Source: JASFWK01 sp050049355
Lineage (GTDB): Bacteria; Chloroflexota; Anaerolineae; B4-G1; DUEL01
DNA: 31,382 nt
NCBI GenBank assembly: GCA_050049355.1
Contig: JASFWK010000012.1
Span: 1-31,382 of the forward strand
Direction of reading: 5' to 3'
Part shown: one piece after another, positions 1-7,500 of the stretch
How the letters are laid out: every line of letters begins with the position of its first letter
Numbering within the stretch: position 1 is the stretch's first letter
Notes under the pieces: model-generated
Database searches by the model: none
The model's input: only the letters and a program-made list of their open reading frames with translations
Told to the model about the DNA's origin: nothing
Position numbers and translations under genes: made by a program

Positions 1-478
1 AGCCCATCACATCGCCGGGTCGGAAGACCTGGCAGGGATTGGTGAGGGCCACCCGGATGGAGAGCGGCCGGATCACTCGCTCCCCCACCTCCTGCTTCCG
101 CTCGACCAGCACGCGCAGTATATGCCTCACGTCCACGTTCTGGGCGACCGAGAGACCCAGGGGCTCCAGGCGGCGGTTCGCCTCGGCCCGCAGCTCGGAA
201 TCCTCTAGCGCTTGGGCGGCACGAGTGAGGGTGTTGGTGCAGCCCCCACAAACCGTGACCACCTCTCGGTGGCCCATCCGCTCCACAAGCCCCAGGTTGT
301 ACGCAGCCAAGTAGACCCATTCAGCGGTGAACGATTCGACAACCGGTGAGCCGCAGCAGGCGGTCTGCTGGACCAACTCTAGTTCGATCCCCAGCTCCCC
401 CAGCACGGCCCGAGTGGCCGCTTCATACTCCGGCATGCGCTGGAGGACCAAACAGCCAGGGTAGAAGGCTGACTTCAA
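1..478 (-). CDS. hdrB: HdrB-like heterodisulfide reductase subunit B, C-terminus cut by window edge
   Basis: Translating the minus strand gives an N-terminus MKSAFYPGC followed by TACCGSP and VCGGCTN, the Cys pattern of a CCG domain (C, then CC, then CxxC). That is the signature of HdrB, which binds noncubane [4Fe-4S] clusters and is the disulfide-reducing subunit of HdrABC complexes. About 159 residues are visible; the second CCG domain lies beyond position 1. The start is taken as TTG at 478 because an in-frame TGA lies just upstream, no ATG is available in this frame, a GAGG ribosome site sits 8 nt before it, and the protein then begins exactly where HdrB proteins usually begin. It follows the lipoate ligase by about 100 nt on the same strand. 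The matching HdrC is not seen upstream and may lie outside the window. Family call is firm; its pairing with the HdrA here is inference. Confidence 0.88.
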   Translation of the reverse strand, partial: MKSAFYPGCLVLQRMPEYEAATRAVLGELGIELELVQQTACCGSPVVESFTAEWVYLAAYNLGLVERMGHREVVTVCGGCTNTLTRAAQALEDSELRAEANRRLEPLGLSVAQNVDVRHILRVLVERKQEVGERVIRPLSIRVALTNPCQVFRPGDVMG

Positions 479-577
479 GTCTCTGACCTCAAGGCGCGAG
501 AACTCTCATTGGATCCACAGCCGCCACCCTGCCTCCCGGGTGTCTCCGGGCCTGAGTCAGCCTCCATCCGCAGACGA

Positions 578-1615
578 CTAACCCACCACCTGAGCGAAGT
601 TCGCTGGCGTCACCCCTGGGCTCTCAATCCTGTGCTTGGCGTAGAAGCGATCTACGGCATCCTCCACCTCGGCGACCGGCACACCGACCAGGGCCGCCTC
701 CAGATCTGTCAGCTTCTCCCCAGGGAAGAAGAAGAAATCACCGGAAAGGGAGACACTGACAACAACATCATCCCGCACCTCAGCCGTGGCACGGATCAGA
801 CCGCCGGGCGCTTTGTGCACTTTCTGGCGCACCTGAACACCAGCGCGGATCTTCACCTCTCGATTGACACGGTGTCTCCTCTTCAGGTACAGCCACTCGT
901 CGGCAAGGAAGCGCACCGCCAGCTCGTCCGCCTTGCCGCGCCACGCCGCATCCACCTCCGTCTCCACCTCCAGAGGGCCCAGCAACTCAGCGAACTTCTC
1001 GGCCATCAGGCTCCACAATTCGTCCGTTGACGGCACCCTTTCAATCTCTCGCTTGATGGTTGAGAGGTTCTCGCGAAGCGTCTTATATACCTTGTCGCGG
1101 AATTTCTCGTCGGGCACCTTCAGCACGCGGGTCATTGTGTCGTAGTCAAAGTCTACGATCAAGTTGCCCACGAAGACGATGTAGTCCTCGATCTCGGCGA
1201 CGCCAGTGCCGGAGACCTTGCGATTGTCGGCGATGATGTCATTGACCGGCTTATACTCAGCTGGGATGCCCAACGCTCGATAGGTCTCGATGGGAGGCTG
1301 GAGGAACTTGCGGTAAAAGGCCTCCTTACCGGACGGCACCAACGGGTTGTCTTTGTGAATGACAAGCTGCCAGAAGAGCTGCGCCCCATCCAGATAGACG
1401 GAGCCGCCGCCAACTTCGCGTCGGAAGATGGGGATATCGTGCTCGCGGCAGAACGCCACGTCCACATCCTGTTCCACGTCCTGGAAATAGCCGATGCACA
1501 GATACGGGGTAGTGGGCGACAGCAAGATTAACCCCTCACGGTTCAGGCGGGGCAGAGCGTGATAGAGAAGCTGCGAGTCCTGCCACGAAACAGAGCCGAC
1601 ACGGTGCAATTTCAC
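578..1615 (-). CDS. lplA: Lipoate-protein ligase A
   Basis: A 345-residue protein of the LplA/BPL fold, close to the usual length of LplA with its C-terminal accessory domain (about 338 in E. coli). The family motifs are visible: RREVGGGSVYLD near the N-terminal third, which is the lipoyl-AMP site, and NDIIADNRKVSGTG, which holds the catalytic lysine. It activates lipoate with ATP and transfers it to a lysine of an acceptor domain. The frame is open upstream to 1804, but GTG at 1615 is chosen because AAGGAG lies 9 nt upstream and the homologous region begins there; the extra 63 codons would read through an intergenic inverted repeat. The probable acceptor here is the GcvH-like protein at 12211..12642, since no 2-oxoacid dehydrogenase or glycine cleavage genes are in the window. 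Acceptor assignment is inference. Confidence 0.93.
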   Translation of the reverse strand: MKLHRVGSVSWQDSQLLYHALPRLNREGLILLSPTTPYLCIGYFQDVEQDVDVAFCREHDIPIFRREVGGGSVYLDGAQLFWQLVIHKDNPLVPSGKEAFYRKFLQPPIETYRALGIPAEYKPVNDIIADNRKVSGTGVAEIEDYIVFVGNLIVDFDYDTMTRVLKVPDEKFRDKVYKTLRENLSTIKREIERVPSTDELWSLMAEKFAELLGPLEVETEVDAAWRGKADELAVRFLADEWLYLKRRHRVNREVKIRAGVQVRQKVHKAPGGLIRATAEVRDDVVVSVSLSGDFFFFPGEKLTDLEAALVGVPVAEVEDAVDRFYAKHRIESPGVTPANFAQVVG

Positions 1616-1695
1616 CAGCGATCTCTCCTTTTCAGCGATCAGTGAACCCAACGGCACACAAGGCATATCCAGCCACTGTCGAGCGCCAGAGGGAA

Positions 1696-1758
1696 ACCAC
1701 AAAGACACAGAGGACAGAGGGAATCCTGGAACCTCCGTGACCCCTGTGTCTGTGCGGT
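1696..1758. repeat. Imperfect inverted repeat of the CACAGAG/CTGTGTCT type
   Basis: The left arm (ACCACAAAGACACAGAGG and a few more bases) is approximately the reverse complement of the right arm (from CCTCCGTGA to TGTGCGGT), with a spacer of about 11 bases. This could fold into a long imperfect hairpin. The ACACAGAGGACA wording resembles dispersed intergenic repeats seen in many environmental bacterial genomes, but copy number cannot be tested from one window. Confidence 0.5.
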
Positions 1759-1966
1759 GAACCCGGGCAGTTATGCGACTGCGGCGATGCCTGTGAAGAG
1801 ACATTCATAGTTCGCCGATTCGTACTGTTCACGATAAGAGGGTGAAGTGCCCGCTACTGGTCTTCAAAGCAGTTCGAAAGCGCTGGATCTAGGATCAGCA
1901 GTACCCTCCAACAGCCAAGCGGCGGGTATTGTACTACAGACGGAAGAGAGTGCAAGAAAGAGGAAC

Positions 1967-1988
1967 GCCTCCAGCTGTAGCTGGAGGC
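1967..1988 (-). terminator. Perfect hairpin downstream of the fusion gene, terminator-like
   Basis: GCCTCCAGC and GCTGGAGGC pair perfectly around a 4-base loop. It lies about 177 nt after the stop codon of the fusion gene. On the minus strand it is followed by a pyrimidine-rich, but not pure T, stretch (GTTCCTCTTTCTTG), so intrinsic termination is possible but not proven. Confidence 0.4.
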
Positions 1989-2076
1989 ACTCGCTGCTCG
2001 CGACGACACGCTGGCTAGTACCACAACGTGACTTCGCTCCGGAGACCCGGCCTCCACATCCTCCGCAACGCCAGCC

Positions 2077-2092
2077 CCCGGTCCCTACCGGG
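2077..2092 (-). terminator. Short hairpin 73 nt after the fusion gene stop
   Basis: CCCGGT and ACCGGG form a 6-bp stem with a 4-base loop. There is no T tract, so it may be an mRNA end-stabilising hairpin rather than a terminator. Confidence 0.25.
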
Positions 2093-2164
2093 CGGATCTG
2101 CCGCCACCAGCAGTCACAGAACGGGAGAAAGCAGACAACCGTCTTGAGACGCTAGACTGTCGAT

Positions 2165-5100
2165 TTAGTGCGCCTCTGCAGCCTGAATCGCGTCCCAGAC
2201 CACCTCTGTGATATCCTTGACGCGCACGCGGGTTCTCGTGGACCTGGCGGCCGCAGTCATAGTACGCTTGCACTGCTGGCAAGCCGAGATAACCGTCTTG
2301 GCGCCGGTGTCTAGGACCAAGGCCATCTTGCGCCGGCCGATCCGAGCGACCAGCTCACTATCCACCATCTCCAGGTTGCCCCCACCCCCACAACAGAACG
2401 AGTCCTCCCGATTGTGAGCCATCTCAGTCCACTGCAACCCTTCGACGCTGGACAAGACCACTCGCGGCTGATCGAAGATACCGCTGGTGCGACCCAGGTC
2501 ACACGGATCGTGATAGGTGACGGGACCATCGGAGTGACGAAGAGGAAAGGCCCTGGCCTTGACCAATTCCGCCAACAACTCGGTCGAGTGCCACACTTCG
2601 AAGGGGAGACTCTCGCCGGTCAGCTCAGGGTAGATATGCTCCCACGTATGGTAGCACGAAGGACAAGTCGTGACGATCTTCTGCACTCCTAGTGCCTGAG
2701 CGTGGGTCACGTTGAGCAAGGCCGCCAGGCGGGCTTCGTCCTTCTTGCCGGCCGCCAGCAGCGGGAAGCCACAGCAACATTCGTCTTCGCCAAGCATGGT
2801 GAAGGACAATCCAGCGTGAGCCAGAGTCTGCACGAAGGCCCGTGGGATGCCGTTGACCATCGGGAAGAGCGACGATACGCAGCCAGGAAAGTACAGCCAC
2901 TCTGCTCCGCGCTGCCCAACAAGACCCCCAGGCACCATCTCTAGCCGCTCCGTCCAAAGCATCCGGGCATCGCCAGCCTCGCAGGTGATGTTACATTCCT
3001 GGGCGACGCATTGACTCAAGTGCTCGAAACTGTCCGAGGCTACGACACTCTCGGCTACCATCTCCCGCAGGTCGAGCCACAGCCGGCGGGTGTCAATCCC
3101 GGTCGGACAGATCTCTTTGCAGCTGCCGCACAGCGTGCACTGATAGAGACGCTTGATGAAGTGCTCAGGGACCTCGGCCTTGCCCCCGTCGCCCAGGCCC
3201 AGGTTCTTGATGACAGAGATCTTGCCCCGTGGCGCACTCGTTTCCCATCCAAGCTCGTCGTACACGGGGCAGGTGGTGCGGCAGTATCCGCACTGGGCAC
3301 AGATGAGCGCCTCGTTGGCTACGCCAGTGTAGGCAGGGACCCCTTGGGAGGCCAGGGCAAGAGCAGGGCGCGACGTCGTGGTGCGCGAAGCTGGCGCAGA
3401 TGCAGGCTGCGGAGCCGGGCGTGCTAATGCCTGTCGCAGACGTCCGCGCACCGCGGCAAGCAGCGAGATTGCAGACAGACCGACTTTGAAGAGAACGGGC
3501 GGAAGGAGTGGCAGTGTGCGATACAACTTCCCAGGATTGAGGAGATCGCGCGGGTCCTGTGCTGCCTTGCGGCGGCGCATCTCCGCGATCTGCTCCTTGG
3601 TGAAGATGTCGCTGAGATATGGGGTGTTCCACAGCCCAACGCCGTAGGGATGACCGCCGTGACGGAGCCCGATGTCGTGCAGCCTCTTGGTGATGCTGAG
3701 CGACATAATGTATTCCATGACCTTCGTCTCGTCAGAGCGGTACATCGCGAAGGCGACCGCCGCACCCGGGGCCACCACCGAACCGTAGTTGTAGAATTCA
3801 ACCCCAATCTGACGGCCCAGCCGCTCCACGTCGTGGATGAACGCGTCGAGCTGATCCAGCGGCAGCCATACCTTGGCTGCCAGCAGCGAAGGACCCGCTC
3901 GCTTGGCACGCAGAGCGCGGAACCGCTCCTCCCACTCACGTTGAGCGACCTCAGGAGGGGCCTCCACGCCTTTGGTCCGGGCGACGATTCTCATCAGGTT
4001 CCCCATCCCACGATAGACCTCGTCGGTGCTGCCCTCAAAGTCCACCGCCAGCGCGGGACGGTCGCCGAGGGACTCATAGCCAGCCTGCTCCAGCAAGCGA
4101 TGGAAACTCACATCGGTGTAGTGCATGGTGTACGGACGCGGATCGCTTTGGACCAGCGCTACTGCCGCTTCGCGTAAAGCGGTCATACTGGCAAAATAGA
4201 TCACATGGTGAGACTCCGCCTCCGGTGCTCGGCGCACCTTCAGTTCGAATTCCGCCAGAACACCCATCGTCCCTTCCGTCCCAGCGAAGTAAGCCAGCGG
4301 CGGCTCCGAGTCATTGGTCACCTCGGTGATCTCACCGTCGGGCAAGATCACGCACGCCTTCACAACCTGCTCGTGTACGCAGCCGAAGGTGAGGCTCCCG
4401 ACGCCGTAGCCCTCGGTACTGAACCATCCACCGACGGTGGCCGATGGAGCACTGGTGGGATAGGTCAGCAGCGCCCAACCTCGGTCGCGCAGCCAGTCAT
4501 CCAACTCAGCCCAGCGTACAGCTGATGTGACTCTCACGGTGCCGCGCTCCTCGTCGAGAACCGGCTCGCTCCGCAGATTGTTCAGATCCAACAAGATGCC
4601 GCTACGATAAGGGACCGCATCGAAGTAGACGGTCGAAGCCGCCGCGCGAGGCGTGACGGGAATGTGGTGTCGACTCGCCTGCCTCATGACGACGGCGACC
4701 TCCTCGGCGTCCATGGGGCGCACGATCAGTTCCGGCTCGGCCCTGATGCCAAGGGGCCTCACCAACAAATCAGGCACCGGAGCCAGATCCCGGGAGTAGA
4801 CCCGTCGCTCTATCTGATCGTACGTGACGCGCCCAGCCAGGTATCGCCTGAGGAATTCCAGCGGCGGGGCATCCCGCTCGAACTGGGCCCAGGCCCAGTT
4901 CGCCAGAGCGGAGTCGTCGGTTCGCCACAGGTCCGCCAGTTCCGCCTCCAGTTGGTCCGTGGGACGGATCTTGACCAGCCAGCCCTCCCCATAGGGTGCC
5001 TGATCCACAAGCGTCGGATTCTCGCTCAGTATCTCATTGACAGCAACGACCTCTCCAGAGACCGCGGCTTGGATACGACGGATGCGGTGACCGCGCTCCA

Positions 5101-6343
5101 CCGGCTGGATCGACAGCAGGTGTTCTCCCTGCCTCACCTGCCGGCCAACAGGCGGCAGTTCGACGAACAGGACTTCGTGGAGCATCCCTTGAGCCAACGC
5201 GGTGATGCCCTCGATCACCAGATCACCCTCCACGCGGGCGTAGGCGTGGGATCCATCGTAGTAGAGGTCTGGAGGAAACTGGTAGCCGGCCACCTCCAGC
5301 CTGCCCTGTGAGGGTGCCGCGGCACCACTCCCAAGCGAGAATCCTCCGAGGCGGAGCGGGGCGACCGGGGCCGTCCTGGGCACGGGGACCGCTGTCGATG
5401 GCCTGACGGCGGTGCGTCGGGTGACCGGGTGGTGCAGCCCCTCGGCCTCCAGCTCCTTCTCCGCCCACGTCAGCAGCTCGGAATCCTCGGGCCTCAGCAG
5501 CCTACTCAACTCGTCGCTCAATCGGGCCGTGGGGCGGAGCCGAGCCACCCAACCAACGCCGTAGGGATCGCGGTTGACCCAATCCGGGTGCTCCTCCAAC
5601 TCCTCGTTGACAGCGACGACTTCGCCGGACACAGCAGCGCGGATGTGACGGACTCGGCCGCGCAGGGCCATGGGCTGCACCGAGAAGAGTCGATCGCCCT
5701 GCTTGACCCTGCGCCCCACGTAGGGAAGTTCGACAAACAGCACCTCGCCTAATAGTTCCTGTCCCAGATCGGAGACGCCCTCAACAAGCACGCCATCCTC
5801 GATGCACACGTAAGCGTGGGAGCGATCAAAATAGAACCCGTCCGGAAAGTCATACCCATCGGCCCTGAGCCGAGGGGAGGAGGGAAATGCATCCGCGTGA
5901 CGCAGCCGGGCTGCAGCCAACTCGCGACGCGCCCAGGTCTTGAGCGCCAAATCGCAGGCTCGCAGAAGCCCGTCCAGTTCGCTTTGTAGTTTCAGGGGGT
6001 CGTCGGGACGGATACGCACCACCCACCCCGTGCCGTAGGGGTCGTCGCTGACCAGCTCTGGATTCTCCTTCAGCGCCGTGTTGACAGCCGTGACCTCCCC
6101 AGAGACGATGGCGCGGATGCGGTGGAGACGCCTGTCAGAGTCTATGGGCTGGATCGAGAGCAGGTACTCCCCCTGCTCGACTTTGCGGCCCACAAAGGGC
6201 AACTCCACGAAGAAGATCTCACCCAGCAGCCCCTGGCCCAGGTCGGTGATGCCCTCGACGACAGTCTGCGCCCCGACGCGACCGTAGGCGTGATGCTGAT
6301 CATAGTACAGTTCGTCGGGATATGTGAAGTTCTCAAGCTTCAT
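2165..6343 (-). CDS. Fusion protein: three GcvH-like domains, FAD-linked oxidase, HdrC and HdrB-type modules
   Basis: A 1392-residue protein. Residues 1-145, 160-300 and 350-490 are three GcvH-like (glycine cleavage H fold) repeats with the family wording DLGQ, FVELP, VGR and SGEV. None has a lysine at the lipoylation site: SIQPIDSD (63-70), SVQPMA (221-226) and SIQPVE (411-416) replace the usual ESxKA. Residues 520-950 are an FAD_binding_4/FAD-oxidase_C unit as in GlcD, Dld and YdiJ (for example PTSAPSATVGGW, 629-640). Residues 1015-1025 and 1069-1079 carry two CxxCxxCxxxCP [4Fe-4S] motifs. Residues 1150-1392 hold two CCG domains with DECCCGFP, CPSC, DPCDLGR, CCGGGG and SACQQCKRT. The start is ATG 6343, with GGAGG 6 nt upstream. 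It likely oxidises or reduces a 2-hydroxyacid-like substrate and passes electrons to the Hdr-type centres. The substrate is unknown and the role of the lysine-less H domains is not known. Confidence 0.9.
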   Translation of the reverse strand: MKLENFTYPDELYYDQHHAYGRVGAQTVVEGITDLGQGLLGEIFFVELPFVGRKVEQGEYLLSIQPIDSDRRLHRIRAIVSGEVTAVNTALKENPELVSDDPYGTGWVVRIRPDDPLKLQSELDGLLRACDLALKTWARRELAAARLRHADAFPSSPRLRADGYDFPDGFYFDRSHAYVCIEDGVLVEGVSDLGQELLGEVLFVELPYVGRRVKQGDRLFSVQPMALRGRVRHIRAAVSGEVVAVNEELEEHPDWVNRDPYGVGWVARLRPTARLSDELSRLLRPEDSELLTWAEKELEAEGLHHPVTRRTAVRPSTAVPVPRTAPVAPLRLGGFSLGSGAAAPSQGRLEVAGYQFPPDLYYDGSHAYARVEGDLVIEGITALAQGMLHEVLFVELPPVGRQVRQGEHLLSIQPVERGHRIRRIQAAVSGEVVAVNEILSENPTLVDQAPYGEGWLVKIRPTDQLEAELADLWRTDDSALANWAWAQFERDAPPLEFLRRYLAGRVTYDQIERRVYSRDLAPVPDLLVRPLGIRAEPELIVRPMDAEEVAVVMRQASRHHIPVTPRAAASTVYFDAVPYRSGILLDLNNLRSEPVLDEERGTVRVTSAVRWAELDDWLRDRGWALLTYPTSAPSATVGGWFSTEGYGVGSLTFGCVHEQVVKACVILPDGEITEVTNDSEPPLAYFAGTEGTMGVLAEFELKVRRAPEAESHHVIYFASMTALREAAVALVQSDPRPYTMHYTDVSFHRLLEQAGYESLGDRPALAVDFEGSTDEVYRGMGNLMRIVARTKGVEAPPEVAQREWEERFRALRAKRAGPSLLAAKVWLPLDQLDAFIHDVERLGRQIGVEFYNYGSVVAPGAAVAFAMYRSDETKVMEYIMSLSITKRLHDIGLRHGGHPYGVGLWNTPYLSDIFTKEQIAEMRRRKAAQDPRDLLNPGKLYRTLPLLPPVLFKVGLSAISLLAAVRGRLRQALARPAPQPASAPASRTTTSRPALALASQGVPAYTGVANEALICAQCGYCRTTCPVYDELGWETSAPRGKISVIKNLGLGDGGKAEVPEHFIKRLYQCTLCGSCKEICPTGIDTRRLWLDLREMVAESVVASDSFEHLSQCVAQECNITCEAGDARMLWTERLEMVPGGLVGQRGAEWLYFPGCVSSLFPMVNGIPRAFVQTLAHAGLSFTMLGEDECCCGFPLLAAGKKDEARLAALLNVTHAQALGVQKIVTTCPSCYHTWEHIYPELTGESLPFEVWHSTELLAELVKARAFPLRHSDGPVTYHDPCDLGRTSGIFDQPRVVLSSVEGLQWTEMAHNREDSFCCGGGGNLEMVDSELVARIGRRKMALVLDTGAKTVISACQQCKRTMTAAARSTRTRVRVKDITEVVWDAIQAAEAH

Positions 6344-6690
6344 CTTCTCCCTCCGTTCCCTCTGCCAAGGTAAGGTAGAACCAGTCGAAGCGTGGATGCA
6401 CAACTTCCAGCGGAGGTTGACATACAAGCGAGGAGGAACCGTTTCAAGGAGAGCCCCACGCCCAACAGTGCTCACGATATCCCGTGGCCCTGTTGATCAT
6501 ATCATAACACCGATATGGGGCTGGAACGGTAGCGGTTCGTTAGGGTTAGATTGGGATCACGCACGTGGGGGGAGGGGTAAAGGGATTTCGGTGCTAGACA
6601 CAGAGGATAGGATTGCAGAGGCAGCAGCGCTCGCTCTCGAGAGGGAAGGGAGCGAGAGCAAGCAGCGGAGGAGAATCCGCCACGGTCCTC
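6344..6690. other. Intergenic region upstream of the fusion gene
   Basis: About 350 bases without a gene. Near 6490-6515 the minus strand has a TATGAT sequence that could be a -10 box for the fusion gene, but no matching -35 hexamer at normal spacing was found. A stem-loop at 6633..6659 follows the response regulator gene. Confidence 0.5.
6633..6659 (-). terminator. Stem-loop after the response regulator gene
   Basis: GCTCTCG and CGAGAGC form a 7-bp perfect stem around a 13-base purine-rich loop, 32 nt beyond the regulator stop codon. No T tract follows, so a role as terminator is only possible. Confidence 0.25.
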
Positions 6691-7500
6691 TCAAGGCGCC
6701 GCGGGCGTCGTCCCTTGCTCCTCCGGTACGACCAGTCGATACCCTATGCCTCGGACCGTCTTGACGTAGTCAGCCTCGCCCAGTTTCGCGCGCAAGCCAT
6801 GGATGTGGTAGCGGACGATCTCCCTTGCCTCCCACTCCTCAGCCTCGTAGCCGCGAATCGCCTGTACCAGTTCGCCGTGCGAGAGGGCGCTGCCGACGTT
6901 CCGGGCCAGGACGACCAGCAGGTCGAATTCCGTTGGGGTAAGATTGAGGATGCGACCACGCAGAGTCGCGGTGTGTCCACCTACGTCTATGGTCAAGTCC
7001 TCGAGGCGGATAGCCTCCTCCGTCGACTCGGGTGGAGCAGTCTCCAAGTCCTCCTCGCCAGCCAGTTCCCGCGCAGCCGCGCTCAGGGTGCCTATCAGTT
7101 GCCGGCGGCGCAGCTCCTCCTCCCGCCTGGTCAGTCCAGTTTCGACGCACCGCCTCAGCAGTTCGTCGTCGCAGGGTTTGGTCAGGTAGTCGTGCGCGCC
7201 CAACCGCAGGGCCTCGATTGCCGTCTCCATCGAGCCACGGGCCGTCAGCACGATCAGCACCATATGTGGGACCACCTCCCGGAGGCGGGTCATCAGCTCG
7301 ACCCCGTCAATCCCGGGCATCACGAGATCGATCAAAGCCAGGTCGAAGCGTCGCAGTTTGACCAGCTCTAACGCCTCCTCACCATCGGCAACGGCAACGG
7401 CATCATAGCCATCCCGACGCAGAATCTCGCGCACGGTGAGGCGGATCGCCAGCTCGTCGTCTACAATGAGGACACGTCCTCGCCGTCCCACAATCTCCAC
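6691..7500 (-). CDS. OmpR/PhoB-type response regulator
   Basis: A 269-residue two-domain regulator. The receiver domain (about 8-125) has the acidic pair D14/D15, phospho-acceptor D58 (LALIDLVMPG), the switch threonine in VLTARG, and the conserved lysine in LTKPC. After a linker of about 40 residues, residues 165-260 are a winged-helix Trans_reg_C domain (LTPTEFDLL, VRYHIHGLRAKLG, VRGIGYRL). It overlaps the 3' end of the histidine kinase gene by up to 40 nt, so the two are co-transcribed and almost certainly a cognate pair. The GTG start at 7500 is used; a second GTG at 7491 has a better-placed GAGGAG site and may be the real start. Targets are unknown; the surrounding hdr genes are natural candidates by position only. 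Confidence 0.93.
   Translation of the reverse strand: MEIVGRRGRVLIVDDELAIRLTVREILRRDGYDAVAVADGEEALELVKLRRFDLALIDLVMPGIDGVELMTRLREVVPHMVLIVLTARGSMETAIEALRLGAHDYLTKPCDDELLRRCVETGLTRREEELRRRQLIGTLSAAARELAGEEDLETAPPESTEEAIRLEDLTIDVGGHTATLRGRILNLTPTEFDLLVVLARNVGSALSHGELVQAIRGYEAEEWEAREIVRYHIHGLRAKLGEADYVKTVRGIGYRLVVPEEQGTTPAAP

Larger units (their letters stand above)
1616..2164. other. Intergenic region between the fusion gene and lplA
   Basis: About 550 bases with no convincing gene on either strand. It holds an imperfect inverted repeat (1696..1758) and two compact perfect hairpins (1967..1988 and 2077..2092) downstream of the 1392-residue fusion gene. Short open frames here have no recognisable content. 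No clear promoter for lplA was found. Confidence 0.6.

Noticed and set aside
1616..1804. N-terminal extension of LplA
   Set aside because: The extension runs over an intergenic repeat; GTG 1615 has AAGGAG at 9 nt.
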